A DNA stretch of 64,000 bases. It comes from an uncultured Chryseobacterium sp. GTDB lineage: Bacteria; Bacteroidota; Bacteroidia; Flavobacteriales; Weeksellaceae. How positions within the stretch are numbered: position 1 is the first letter of the stretch; each line of letters begins with the position of its first letter. Below, one piece after another: positions 7,535 through 15,920 of this stretch. Position numbers and translations under genes: made by a program. The stretch spans positions 1 to 64,000 of the forward strand of contig CAJYGB010000020.1 in the NCBI GenBank assembly GCA_913774355.1, in the 5' to 3' direction. The notes under the pieces are model-generated. The model was not told the DNA's origin. It saw only the letters and a list, made by a program, of their open reading frames with translations, and did no database searches.

Positions 7535-8860
7535 ATGTCATTACACGTTATTGATTTAATTAAAGGGCAGTTGGGCCCAGCCCTGGAATCCCGGGCAGCC
7601 TCACAGCTCGGGGAAAGTGAAAGCTCCGTTTCCAAAGCCATTGACGGCTTATTGCCTGCAGTGGTGGGCGGACTGGCCAACAATGCCGATAATCCTGAAG
7701 TATTGGATACGATTTCAAACGCTTCATCAAGCGGCATTCTGGGCAATCTCGTTGGCGGATCATCCAACGATTCGGCTATTTCCCGTTTGTTATCCGTTCT
7801 TTTCGGAGACCGGTTAAACGGGCTGATCGAAACCATTTCGGGCTATGCCGGTATCAGCAACTCTTCTTCCAGTTCCCTCTTGAATATGATTACAGGTGCT
7901 GCCGTCGGTTCTCTGGGCAAATATGCCGCAGATAACAATATGGATCAGGCCGGAATCTCCAGTATGCTGAACGAACAGAAAGGAATTGTTTCTACCTTAT
8001 TACCAGCAGGACTTTCTCTTGCCGCATTAAATGAAAGCGGCGACTGGGATGCCAAGTATAAATTTGACAACGATAAAGATGCTATCAAAATGCCTGCTCA
8101 GGAAGAACCTATACCTGCGGAACCCAAGATTGAAGTAACAAGAAGTACAGCACCGGAAGGTACCTTTCCTGAAAGATCTGTAAATAATCAGGATGGCTCT
8201 ATCTGGAAGTGGCTGCTGCCCCTTCTCCTTTTACTGGCTGCAGGGTTTTTCGTGTGGAAACAGTGCGATAAAAAAGAAACCACTACAACAACAACGGTAA
8301 ACGATTCCGGAAATGTTGTAACTGATACTACAACCTCAACTACAGCAGTAGCAACAAATACGGCGGGAATGACTGCCACCTCTAAAGTTGATGAGGATAT
8401 TGATCTGAATGGTACTGCATTAAAAGGCTATAAAGGCGGAATGGAGGATCAGATGATTGCTTTCCTTAAATCCGGAGGCTATCAGAATGCAGCAGATGAC
8501 AATGCCCTGAAAAATAAATGGTATAATTTCGACCATGTAAATTTCAAATTAGGAAGCGCTAACCAATTAGAAGCCGGTTCCGAAACGCAGCTGGAGAATT
8601 TGGTAGCTATTCTGAAAGCTTATCCGGAAGCCAAAATAAAAATTGGTGGATATACCGATAAAACCGGTAATGAAGCCAGCAACTTAAAATTATCTGCCGA
8701 CCGCGCGAATTTTATCAAGTCGTGGCTTGAAAAACAAGGCGTAGGGCCACAGATATTATCAGCGGACGGATACGGAAGCCAATTTGCCACAGTGGATGCC
8801 AAGGCTTCAGATGCAGAAAGAGCGGTCGACCGGAAAATGGCAGTAAGGTTCTCTAAATAA
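7535..8860 (+). CDS. DUF937 + OmpA C-terminal domain protein
   Basis: The 441-residue protein starts at the ATG at 7535; a longer reading from 7481 adds 18 residues that do not match the family start and overlap the proS terminator tail. Residues 1-150 are DUF937 (VIDLIKGQLGPALESRAA; YidB-like helical fold). A single membrane segment, WKWLLPLLLLLAAGFFVW, lies at about 225-242, followed by a Thr-rich linker and an OmpA/MotB peptidoglycan-binding domain at ~336-441 (KIKIGGYTDKTGN and AERAVDRKMAVRF). The OmpA domain should sit in the periplasm on peptidoglycan, with DUF937 in the cytoplasm. Its cellular job is unknown. It is monocistronic. Confidence 0.85.
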   Translation: MSLHVIDLIKGQLGPALESRAASQLGESESSVSKAIDGLLPAVVGGLANNADNPEVLDTISNASSSGILGNLVGGSSNDSAISRLLSVLFGDRLNGLIETISGYAGISNSSSSSLLNMITGAAVGSLGKYAADNNMDQAGISSMLNEQKGIVSTLLPAGLSLAALNESGDWDAKYKFDNDKDAIKMPAQEEPIPAEPKIEVTRSTAPEGTFPERSVNNQDGSIWKWLLPLLLLLAAGFFVWKQCDKKETTTTTTVNDSGNVVTDTTTSTTAVATNTAGMTATSKVDEDIDLNGTALKGYKGGMEDQMIAFLKSGGYQNAADDNALKNKWYNFDHVNFKLGSANQLEAGSETQLENLVAILKAYPEAKIKIGGYTDKTGNEASNLKLSADRANFIKSWLEKQGVGPQILSADGYGSQFATVDAKASDAERAVDRKMAVRFSK

Positions 8861-8878
8861 TTTTCTTTCAGTATAATA

Positions 8879-8906
8879 CAAAATCCCGGAAATAGTTCGG
8901 GATTTT
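8879..8906 (+). terminator. Terminator of the DUF937-OmpA gene
   Basis: The stem AAATCCCGgaa / ttCGGGATTT is followed by a T-rich tract. Confidence 0.85.
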
Positions 8907-8915
8907 CTTTTGTTC

Positions 8916-8946
8916 TTTGTAATTTTCATTAATTTAATTATATTTG
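8916..8946 (+). promoter_or_regulatory. Promoter of the Nramp transporter gene
   Basis: TTTG (8916-8919), a 19-nt spacer, and TATATTTG (8939-8946) match the Bacteroidota -33/-7 consensus very well. The ATG follows 20 nt downstream. Confidence 0.75.
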
Positions 8947-8966
8947 TTAGTCATTTCTAACATTTT

Positions 8967-10307
8967 ATGAGTCTGAATTTAAAACCTGCCTGGCGAAAAG
9001 ATAAAACATCCCATTCCTTATCCGAAGTATATTCTTCGGTAAAAATCCCCAAAAACGGAAGTTTCTGGAAAAAATACCTTGCATTTGCAGGCCCCGGGCT
9101 TATGGTAGCCGTAGGCTATATGGATCCCGGAAACTGGGCAACGGATATTGCGGGGGGTGCACAGTTTGGCTATGCCCTACTCTCGGTTATTCTGATTTCC
9201 AATATTTTTGCAATGGTGCTGCAACATCTTTCCGTAAAACTGGGCGTGGTTGCAGAAAGGGATCTGGCACAAGCCTGTCGTGACCATTTCAGCCCGACAA
9301 CCAATTTCATCCTCTGGACATTCTGTGAGATTGCCATTGCCGCCTGTGACCTGGCAGAAGTGATCGGTTCTGCTATTGCCCTGAACCTTCTTTTTCATAT
9401 TCCGCTGACCTGGGGAATTGTGATTACTACAGTGGATGTTCTGTTCATCCTGCTGTTACAGTCAAAAGGCTTTCGCTGGATAGAAAGTATTGTAGGCGGC
9501 CTGATCTTCATTATCCTTGCCTGTTTCATTTATGAGCTGGTCATTTCAAAACCGGCAATTAATGAATTGTTAGGAGGCCTTGTTCCACAAAAGGAAATTA
9601 TCTACAATCCGGCTATGCTGTATATTGCCATCGGAATTCTCGGGGCTACCGTGATGCCTCATAATTTATACCTTCACAGCAGCATCGTGCAGACCAGGGA
9701 TTATTCGCGCGATACGGAAGGAAAAAAGGAGGCCATTAAATTTGCCACTTTAGACAGCACGTTTTCGCTGATGCTGGCTTTTTTCATTAACGGAGCCATT
9801 TTAATTCTGGCTGCCGCCACATTTCATATCTCAGGAAATAAAGACGTAGCCGACATCCATGATGCCTATAAGATGCTGACTCCTATTTTAGGGGCTTCGA
9901 TGGCAAGTATTGTATTTGCCGTTGCGTTACTTGCTTCCGGACAGAATTCCACACTTACCGGAACGCTTGCAGGACAGATCGTCATGGAAGGATTTTTAAA
10001 TATTAAATTAAAACCCTGGCTGAGACGTCTGATCACAAGACTGATTGCTGTAATTCCTGCTTTAATTGTTTCCATCCTGTATGGTGAACAGGGTACGACA
10101 GAACTTCTGGTTTTAAGCCAGGTTATTCTCTCCATGCAATTGAGCTTTGCCGTAGTTCCCCTAGTGATGTTTACCAGTGATAAAGCTAAAATGGGTGAAT
10201 TTGTAAACAAGCCGTTCTTAAAAGTTTGTGTCTGGATTATTTCATTGATTATTATTGTGTTAAATCTTTACCTTTTATACCAGACGTTTTTTGGAGAAGA
10301 AATTTAG
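8967..10307 (+). CDS. mntH: Nramp family divalent metal (Mn2+/Fe2+) transporter
   Basis: The 446-residue, 11-TM protein carries the two metal-binding signatures of Nramp carriers: DPGN in TM1 (53-56) and MPHNLYLHSS in TM6 (from 230). It would import Mn2+ or Fe2+ with protons across the inner membrane. The N-terminal ~35 residues are polar and cytosolic. It has its own strong promoter and no downstream partner. No manganese riboswitch or MntR-like palindrome was recognised in the 20-nt leader. Bacterial homologues range from MntH proper to broader-specificity transporters, so the symbol is by family. Confidence 0.9.
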   Translation: MSLNLKPAWRKDKTSHSLSEVYSSVKIPKNGSFWKKYLAFAGPGLMVAVGYMDPGNWATDIAGGAQFGYALLSVILISNIFAMVLQHLSVKLGVVAERDLAQACRDHFSPTTNFILWTFCEIAIAACDLAEVIGSAIALNLLFHIPLTWGIVITTVDVLFILLLQSKGFRWIESIVGGLIFIILACFIYELVISKPAINELLGGLVPQKEIIYNPAMLYIAIGILGATVMPHNLYLHSSIVQTRDYSRDTEGKKEAIKFATLDSTFSLMLAFFINGAILILAAATFHISGNKDVADIHDAYKMLTPILGASMASIVFAVALLASGQNSTLTGTLAGQIVMEGFLNIKLKPWLRRLITRLIAVIPALIVSILYGEQGTTELLVLSQVILSMQLSFAVVPLVMFTSDKAKMGEFVNKPFLKVCVWIISLIIIVLNLYLLYQTFFGEEI

Positions 10308-10402
10308 ATGAGTGATAAGTGATGATTGACAAATAAGTAAGTAACCGAATAGTTGAATTATGACCTGCTGTTTCTCATTATTTTAGGATTTTGCGTTGTG
10401 CT

Positions 10403-10437
10403 TGTCATTCCCGTAGGGATCTAAACATAGTATTAGC
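10403..10437 (+). repeat. Dispersed intergenic repeat R2, copy 1
   Basis: TGTCATTCCCGTAGGGATCT is followed by AAACATAGTATTAGC. A near-identical copy lies at 32453-32487. Confidence 0.7.
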
Positions 10438-10595
10438 ATTTTACTGAGCGATACGGAATTCACTATCGTCTATTCTTTTCTAAAGCAAAATTTACTTCCC
10501 TAATCACTCCGTCAAAAATTCTTTGAATTTTCGCCACCCCTCAGGATCGGAGGAGAATTGCGATTAAGGTATTTTTATTATTGCCTTTTTTGTTG

Positions 10596-11065
10596 GGATT
10601 CGCAATGGCGCAAGGAAATTGGATTATCATTCCGCTGAAAGACGCAAGGAATTTGACGGCGTCAAATTTGTACATTGCTGATAATAACTGTAAAATTTTT
10701 ACTATTCCTAACGTGAATTCGACCGTATTTAATTCATTTTCAGCCGTTTATTTAATTAAAATATTGAAATTCAGCCCAATGAGTCAGGCTTTCAAATAGA
10801 GTTTCTATTAATAGGTAACAAACGATTTAATTCATTTTACTTTTAATCGCAATGCTGACAAGGGAAACCTCCAGCATCCAGCTTCCATCTTCCAGCCTGT
10901 TACTTCGAGTTCACGCTATTCTTAAAATAAGCGGATACAATTTTATCAGAGATAAAATCCCTGCGACTTATAACATGAAGCAATTTTAAAACCTTTGGCG
11001 CCGTTGCGTTTTTCCAATATTAATTGCAGTTTAATTTGACCATTCACTATTCACCGGCGAAGCAA
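10596..11065 (+). repeat. Dispersed intergenic repeat R1, copy 1 (interrupted)
   Basis: Two blocks resemble the copy at 19376-19625. The first is GACGCAAGGAATTTGACG plus GCGTCAAATTT. The second contains CAATTTTATCAGAGATAAA, then ATCCCTGCGACTTATAAC and an AAACCTTTGGCGCCGTTGCG stretch. About 200 nt of unrelated DNA and an R3 copy separate them. The inner TTTTATCaGAGATAAAA is a palindrome. Confidence 0.6.
10866..10898 (+). repeat. Dispersed intergenic repeat R3, direct copy
   Basis: Reads AACCTCCAGCATCCAGCTTC and then CATCTTCCAGCCT. This is the clearest copy of R3. Confidence 0.6.
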
Positions 11066-11101
11066 AATTCACTATTCATCATTCACCATGCACCCGTAAT
11101 C

Positions 11102-11114
11102 TGACGAAATGTCA
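11102..11114. promoter_or_regulatory. Small palindrome upstream of grpE, candidate operator
   Basis: TGAC-GAAAT-GTCA is an inverted repeat 56 nt before the grpE ATG, followed by a T-run. Its position suits control of a heat-shock operon, but no CIRCE element is present and the function is inferred. Confidence 0.3.
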
Positions 11115-11169
11115 CGCTTTTTTCTTTGGCAGAATGTTTGCGAATAAAAAGGAAAATAAAGATTGAATT

Positions 11170-11706
11170 ATGGAAAACCAGGATATTAACGAAGAAAGCA
11201 TCAACAATCAGGAAGATACGAATATTCAGAATGAAGCGGCAACTGAGGAAAATGTGACAGCAAAACCGACAGCAGAGGAACTTTTGGCAGAAGAAAAAGA
11301 CCGCTACATCAGATTATATGCTGAATTCGAAAACTATAAAAAGAGAACCTCCAAAGAAAAAATGGAGTTCTTCCAATATGCCAACCAGGATATGATGATC
11401 TCCATGCTGGGGGTTCTGGACGATTTTGAAAGAGCGATTAAAGAGATTGCGAAAAACGGAAATGCAGCAGATCTGCAGGGGGTTGAATTAATTTATAACA
11501 AATTCAAAAACAAACTTACAGAAAAGGGCCTTAAAGCAATGGAAGTAAGAGCCGGAGACAGCTTCAATGTGGATTTCCACGAAGCCATTACCCAGATTCC
11601 TGCGCCGTCCGAGGATCTTAAAGGGAAGATTGTAGATGTGATTGAAACGGGTTATACTTTGGGAGATAAGGTGATCCGTTTTGCGAAAGTAGTAACCGGA
11701 AATTAA
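11170..11706 (+). CDS. grpE: Nucleotide exchange factor GrpE
   Basis: The 178-residue co-chaperone of DnaK releases ADP from the nucleotide-binding domain. The first ~40 residues are acidic and disordered. A long coiled coil (~35-80, containing RLYAEFENYKKRTSKEK) leads to the four-helix and beta-wing domain, which includes VELIYNKFKNKLTEKGLKAM and the family C-terminus (GYTLGDKVIRFAKVVTG). Length is normal for the family. dnaJ follows 77 nt later on the same strand; dnaK is not here, as is usual in this lineage. The 77-nt gap contains a short repeat-like sequence (ATAAGCAATAAGTAAC) and no terminator, so co-transcription is likely. Confidence 0.95.
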   Translation: MENQDINEESINNQEDTNIQNEAATEENVTAKPTAEELLAEEKDRYIRLYAEFENYKKRTSKEKMEFFQYANQDMMISMLGVLDDFERAIKEIAKNGNAADLQGVELIYNKFKNKLTEKGLKAMEVRAGDSFNVDFHEAITQIPAPSEDLKGKIVDVIETGYTLGDKVIRFAKVVTGN

Positions 11707-11783
11707 AACATAAGCAATAAGTAACGGGTAATAAGCAATATCGGTATTACTCATTATTCATTACGAATTACTCATATATAAAG

Positions 11784-12905
11784 ATGTCAAAAAGAGATTA
11801 TTACGAGGTGCTGGAGATCAGTAAATCTGCCTCAGCCGACGAGATAAAAAAAGCATACCGTAAAATGGCGATCAAATATCACCCGGATAAGAACCCGGGT
11901 GATAAGGATGCTGAGGATAAATTTAAAGAAGCTGCAGAAGCCTACGAGGTGCTGAGCGACGAACAGAAACGTGCAAGATACGACCAGTTCGGCCACGCAG
12001 GAATGGGCGGAAACGGTGGTTTCGGCGGTGGTTTCGGCGGCGGTATGAACATGGAAGATATTTTCAGCCAGTTCGGCGATATTTTCGGTGGCGGTTTCGG
12101 AGGATTCGGAGGTGGCGGTGGCGGTGGCGGCCGTCAGCAGGTAAAAGGGTCCAATCTGAGAATCAGGATCAAGCTGAACCTCGACGAAATGGTGAACGGT
12201 ACCCAGAAGACCATTAAAGTAAAAAAAATGAAGCTGGCGGAAGGTGCCACTTCCAAAACGTGTCCTACGTGTAACGGTTCCGGTGTTCAGCTCAAGGTAA
12301 TGAATACCATGTTCGGACAGATGCAGACGCAGACTACCTGCGGAACATGCCAGGGAATCGGTAAAGTAGCGGATAAAATTCCGGCTGGTGCCAATGCGCA
12401 GGGGCTTATAAAAGATGAAGAGGAAGTAACCATTAATATCCCGGCAGGCGCCAGAGACGGCATCCAGCTAAACGTGAGAGGAAAAGGAAACGATGCTCCT
12501 TTCGGCGGTATTCCCGGAGATTTGCTCGTCATTATAGAAGAGGAAATTGACAAAGTAATTAAAAGAGAAGGTGATAATCTTCATCAGGAATTATACATCT
12601 CCTTTGCTGAAGCAGCGCTGGGAACAAAGAAAGAAGTTTCTACTGTTGGCGGAAAGGTGAAAATAACGATTGATGCGGGAACGCAATCCGGAAAAATACT
12701 GAGGTTAGCCGGAAAAGGGCTTCCAAGTATTGACAGCTACGGGAAAGGTGATATGTTTATCCACATTAACGTATGGACACCCCAACGGCTTACAAAGGAA
12801 CAGAAAGATTTCTTTGAAAAGCAGATGAGCAGCGGGGAAATGGTCGCAGAACCGTCAGGGAAAGAAAAAACGTTTTTCGATAAAGTAAAAGATTTATTCA
12901 ATTAA
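11784..12905 (+). CDS. dnaJ: Chaperone DnaJ (Hsp40) with reduced zinc-finger region
   Basis: The 373-residue co-chaperone stimulates DnaK ATPase. The J-domain occupies 1-70 with HPD at 33-35, followed by a Gly/Phe-rich linker (~72-117). The cysteine-rich region holds only two CxxCxGxG repeats (Cys160/163 and Cys186/189). Canonical DnaJ has four, forming two zinc sites. By alignment with E. coli, the kept pair corresponds to repeats 2 and 3 (zinc centre II) and the pair forming centre I is missing. C-terminal substrate-binding and dimerisation domains (~200-350) look complete. It follows grpE and ends at a terminator. Confidence 0.95.
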   Translation: MSKRDYYEVLEISKSASADEIKKAYRKMAIKYHPDKNPGDKDAEDKFKEAAEAYEVLSDEQKRARYDQFGHAGMGGNGGFGGGFGGGMNMEDIFSQFGDIFGGGFGGFGGGGGGGGRQQVKGSNLRIRIKLNLDEMVNGTQKTIKVKKMKLAEGATSKTCPTCNGSGVQLKVMNTMFGQMQTQTTCGTCQGIGKVADKIPAGANAQGLIKDEEEVTINIPAGARDGIQLNVRGKGNDAPFGGIPGDLLVIIEEEIDKVIKREGDNLHQELYISFAEAALGTKKEVSTVGGKVKITIDAGTQSGKILRLAGKGLPSIDSYGKGDMFIHINVWTPQRLTKEQKDFFEKQMSSGEMVAEPSGKEKTFFDKVKDLFN

Positions 12906-12915
12906 AAAAATATTT

Positions 12916-12950
12916 GAAAAGAGGCTCATTTTTTGTAAGTCTCTTTTTTC
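12916..12950 (+). terminator. Terminator of grpE-dnaJ
   Basis: The stem AAAAGAGgCT / AGtCTCTTTT is followed by a T-run. Confidence 0.75.
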
Positions 12951-13029
12951 ACATTAACTGCTGACTTACAATAGACTCCAATCATTTAATTAAAAAGACA
13001 TGCGTTTTAGACGCTAATGCAAATTTCAC

Positions 13030-13380
13030 ATGAATTACAAGCTTCAACTCCGCACACCAGATTCTACCCCAAACCTTGTTTTTAACACCATTTTTTTCGA
13101 TGCGTTTAAAGTAAATATCGTAGAGCGATATTTCGGACGTGTTCCGAAATCATGTGAGGTTTTATTTAAAATAAGAACCCTTGATGATGTACTTGTACAA
13201 AGGAAAGACGGGAATACCAGGGTAAAAATTAAAAATGCTGATCTCGATACGTACATGAGACTGGTAAAAGTATTAGGATCATATGAGTACCGTAATCACC
13301 TGATCAACCGAAATGAAGCAGAGCAGGATCTGGTTCACTTTATTCTGAGACTGGTTATTATGAATTATGATTTACATTAA
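13030..13380 (+). CDS. Conserved hypothetical protein (116 aa)
   Basis: I do not recognise this family with confidence. The protein is soluble, with no signal peptide or membrane segment, and rich in Asn/Arg. A beta-rich first half (NYKLQLRTPDSTPNLVFNTI) is followed by helices (LDTYMRLVKVLGSYEYRNHL) and an acidic/hydrophobic tail. It begins 124 nt after dnaJ, beyond that gene's terminator, and is followed at 13391 by a strong terminator, so it is monocistronic. Codon use resembles its neighbours and the frame is intact, which supports a real gene. Confidence 0.65.
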   Translation: MNYKLQLRTPDSTPNLVFNTIFFDAFKVNIVERYFGRVPKSCEVLFKIRTLDDVLVQRKDGNTRVKIKNADLDTYMRLVKVLGSYEYRNHLINRNEAEQDLVHFILRLVIMNYDLH

Positions 13381-13390
13381 TCATTCACTT

Positions 13391-13434
13391 ATAAAAGAGG
13401 CTGTCCGAAATTTCCGGGTAGCCTCTTTTATTTT
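13391..13434 (+). terminator. Terminator of the 116-residue hypothetical gene
   Basis: The long stem AAAAGAGGCT-gtCC / CCggGTAGCCTCTTTT is followed by ATTTT. Confidence 0.85.
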
Positions 13435-13448
13435 AAAGTAATGGTTGG

Positions 13449-13484
13449 CAGGCTGGAAACATAGGCGGTGAATCCCGGAAGTTT
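13449..13484 (-). repeat. Dispersed intergenic repeat R3 (inverted copy)
   Basis: GGCAGGCTGGAAACATAGG and then CGGTGAATCCCGGAAG is the reverse-complement form of R3. Confidence 0.45.
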
Positions 13485-13540
13485 TTATGCGGATCCTGCT
13501 CCTAATTTTTTGTTTTGCGGAATTATTCTTTGCCATTTGG

Positions 13541-14461
13541 TTACAGCAGGTATTTCAACTTGCGGTTCAGAAATACAAGGATAAAGCCGGCAGCCGTTAA
13601 CATAACCAGAAAAACAACATCCTGGAAAGACCTGAAGTAGCCGGATTTATAAACGAATTCCATAACCAAAGGATGAATAAGGTAGATCGCTGTTGAAATG
13701 CTTGCGAGTACTCTGGAATCCGTTTTCATCGTAATACTCTTACCGTACAGAAATAACAGCGGGCAGGCTATCAGAAGCGAAAAGAGAAGATCAATGCTTT
13801 CTTTTTTCTGAAGATGCAGCAGTCTGTCATTTACGAAAGCTTCCGCAACTACCAATGCTGCAAATAAAACCACCATCCACAGCGAAGGTTTCCGCCTGAT
13901 ATCGATACCCCGTTTCTTTATTAAAAATCCTATTCCCAGAAACGGAAAGCAAACAAACAGGAAGTTCCGGTAGGCGGGAAACAGGTTGAAAAAAACATCC
14001 GTTCCGCCGCTAAAGTAATGCGAATTCCCGAGATACTGAATGGTATAACCGGTTGAAAAGCACATCAGTAAAATAAAGAGCAACGTTTTAACAGGAATAT
14101 TTCTCAAAACGTATAACAATAGCCCGGCAAAAAAAGTCCCGATCAGGTACCATAAATGATGATAACCGAAAAGAATATTCATGATGTATTGATCATCTTT
14201 CCAGAAAGGAATATAAACAACCGACCAGACAGCATACAGCAGAAAGATCCGGAAAGACCATTTTTTCAGTCTTGCAAGATCGTTCACATAGAAAAAGAAA
14301 TACCCCGAAATGATCAGAAATACCGGAACACCCATCCTGAAAAGCCCATTGACAAGTACATAGCTTAGGGAAGGATAAGAATCTTTCAATACATGAAGAT
14401 GCAGACAGACGACGAAAGCCGCCATCACAATTTTTAAAATATCTATTGATAAGCTTCGCAT
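13541..14461 (-). CDS. Acyltransferase 3 (OatA/WecH-like) integral membrane protein
   Basis: The 306-residue polytopic protein opens with RSLSIDILKIVMAAFVVCLH, where the H/CLHLH segment holds the acyltransferase-3 catalytic His. RMGVPVFLIISGYFFF (~43-58), another family hallmark, follows, and about nine further hydrophobic helices run to residue 300. These enzymes transfer acetyl or other acyl groups from the cytoplasm to extracytoplasmic glycans. The substrate is unknown. It is on the minus strand downstream of the DUF808 gene (64-nt gap) and could be co-transcribed with it, although no functional link is known. The start is the only Met compatible with the family N-terminus. Confidence 0.85.
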   Translation of the reverse strand: MRSLSIDILKIVMAAFVVCLHLHVLKDSYPSLSYVLVNGLFRMGVPVFLIISGYFFFYVNDLARLKKWSFRIFLLYAVWSVVYIPFWKDDQYIMNILFGYHHLWYLIGTFFAGLLLYVLRNIPVKTLLFILLMCFSTGYTIQYLGNSHYFSGGTDVFFNLFPAYRNFLFVCFPFLGIGFLIKKRGIDIRRKPSLWMVVLFAALVVAEAFVNDRLLHLQKKESIDLLFSLLIACPLLFLYGKSITMKTDSRVLASISTAIYLIHPLVMEFVYKSGYFRSFQDVVFLVMLTAAGFILVFLNRKLKYLL

Positions 14462-14525
14462 GAATGATCAAAAAAAGCTTACGATGTACTCATAAGCTTT
14501 ATATGTTTCAAAGATAAGAATTAAA

Positions 14526-15428
14526 TTATTTACTTTTTACTAAAGAAACAGCTCCTTTTCCCAGGGTAAACAGGATAACCCCTAAAATACCTCCGGCAAG
14601 TCCAAGCAGGATTTCTTTTAGCTTGGTCAGGATTTCACTGGATGACCACTCCGGTAATAGATGGTGGAAATAATCGATTCGGTGGGCAAAGATCCCTCCG
14701 GCTACCATAATCAGGGCAATGGTTCCGATAACGCCTAATGCTTTGATTACGATCGGCAGTGCCTTCACAAGCAAATGTCCGAGTTTTCCGAAAAATCCTT
14801 TATCATTGCTTTTTTTAATCAGCTTAAATCCGGCATCGTCCATTCTTACAATCAGGGCTACAATTCCATATACTCCGACGGTAGCAATAAAGGCGACAAG
14901 CGTGGTTACGAGGATCTGCGTAATAAATGGGTGGCTTTCTTCGAGCACCGTACCCAATGCGATAATTACAATTTCTATGGATAAGATAAAATCGGTGGTG
15001 ACAGCCGACTTTATTTTTGACTTTTCCACTTCTTCCGGGCTCTGTTCTTTTGTTTCCTCGATCTGCTCTTCCACTTCATGCCCTTTCTTATTCCGTTGAA
15101 AAAGAAATTCTATGATTTTTTCGACCCCTTCGAAAGAGAGATACAGCCCCCCCAGAATCAATACATAATTAATGGCAGGCGCATACAGCCAGTTGAGCAG
15201 AAATACCACAGGAAGGATAATAAGCTTATTGATAAAGGAACCTTTGGTAATGGCCCATAAAACCGGCAGCTCTCTTGACGACAAGAATCCCGTTGCTTTT
15301 TCTGCATTCACTGCAAGGTCATCTCCCAGGATGCCTGCTGTCTTCTGAGTGGCCACTTTACTCGTAACCGCCACATCATCCATCAATGCTCCGATATCGT
15401 CCAAAATCGCAAAAAAACCAGATGCCAT
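14526..15428 (-). CDS. DUF808 family (YedI-like) inner-membrane protein
   Basis: The 300-residue protein starts MASGFFAILDDIGALMDDV, the conserved opening of the DUF808/YedI family. It continues with the family block (TQKTAGILGDDLAVNAEK) and about six membrane helices. A charged cytosolic loop (KKGHEVEEQIEETKEQSPEE, ~112-131) separates the two halves. The family's biochemical role is unknown. A TAATTTTG promoter box lies 35 nt upstream. The acyltransferase gene follows 64 nt downstream on the same strand without a clear terminator between them. Confidence 0.85.
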   Translation of the reverse strand: MASGFFAILDDIGALMDDVAVTSKVATQKTAGILGDDLAVNAEKATGFLSSRELPVLWAITKGSFINKLIILPVVFLLNWLYAPAINYVLILGGLYLSFEGVEKIIEFLFQRNKKGHEVEEQIEETKEQSPEEVEKSKIKSAVTTDFILSIEIVIIALGTVLEESHPFITQILVTTLVAFIATVGVYGIVALIVRMDDAGFKLIKKSNDKGFFGKLGHLLVKALPIVIKALGVIGTIALIMVAGGIFAHRIDYFHHLLPEWSSSEILTKLKEILLGLAGGILGVILFTLGKGAVSLVKSK

Positions 15429-15463
15429 ACTATTTTAATATTTTTTTAATAATTGTTAAAACG

Positions 15464-15471
15464 CAAAATTA
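15464..15471 (-). promoter_or_regulatory. -7 promoter element for the DUF808 gene
   Basis: On the minus strand this reads TAATTTTG, 35 nt before the ATG. Confidence 0.5.
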
Positions 15472-15619
15472 ATTATTTAATTCGGTTTTCCGTAATGCCA
15501 GATACAAATTCCGGCATAAAACTTAACAAAGAATGCACCAATATGAAATAGGCCAAGTTATTAAGAGTGGTTTGGAAAGGCTTGGATATTCTCATCCTGA
15601 CAACTTATAATTAGATTAG

Positions 15620-15660
15620 AATTAGCGTTAGGTCATCCTGAGGCTCTCGAAGGATTTTCA
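15620..15660 (+). repeat. Intergenic repeat R4, copy 1
   Basis: AATTAGCGTTAGGTCATCC is followed by TGAGGCTCTCGAAGGATTTT. The second copy at 15768-15810 differs at only a few positions. Confidence 0.75.
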
Positions 15661-15767
15661 TATATCGTCAGTAAAAGCTTCGGGAGTTTCAGCCTGACAG
15701 TGCGCATATGCATTTTTGATTGAATTAAAATGGTTGTTCTGTTCAGTCAAGGAAACATATTTCAAGT

Positions 15768-15810
15768 TAGCATTAGTGTTAGGTCATCCTGAGGATCTCG
15801 AAGGATTTTA
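15768..15810 (+). repeat. Intergenic repeat R4, copy 2
   Basis: AGCATTAGTGTTAGGTCATCC is the left half, here truncated in quotation after 20 bases; the right half is TGAGGATCTCGAAGGATTTT. It is a direct repeat of 15620-15660. Confidence 0.75.
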
Positions 15811-15920
15811 TGCACGCAGTAAAACAACAAAAAATACAGATAAGAAATCATCCTAAACAAGCAGTAAGGAAAGCTTCTGCTAAAAGAGAATCTTCATTTA
15901 ATTTTCCGTATCTTTAATTT

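Larger units (their letters stand above)
10308..11169. other. 862-nt spacer built of dispersed repeat fragments, no gene
   Basis: No convincing coding region is present. The stretch contains repeat R2 (10403-10437), two parts of repeat R1 (about 10596-10705 and 10905-11065), repeat R3 (10866-10898) and a run of short motifs such as TTCACTATTCACCGGCGAAGC near 11043. A 72-codon open stretch at 10581-10799 is a translation of repeat R1 and not a gene. The last 70 nt hold the candidate grpE control region. Confidence 0.7.
15429..15920. other. 492-nt spacer with a duplicated ~42-nt repeat, no gene
   Basis: This lies between divergent genes. Besides the DUF808 promoter it carries two copies of repeat R4 (below) and an AT-rich remainder. 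No open reading frame or RNA gene was recognised. Confidence 0.6.

Noticed and set aside
10581..10799. A 72-codon open frame on the plus strand
   Set aside because: It is a translation of repeat R1; the composition is not protein-like, and the same DNA pattern recurs in other spacers in different frames.
11170..12905. Absence of dnaK beside grpE-dnaJ as an anomaly
   Set aside because: Separate dnaK is usual in this phylum, so it is not notable.
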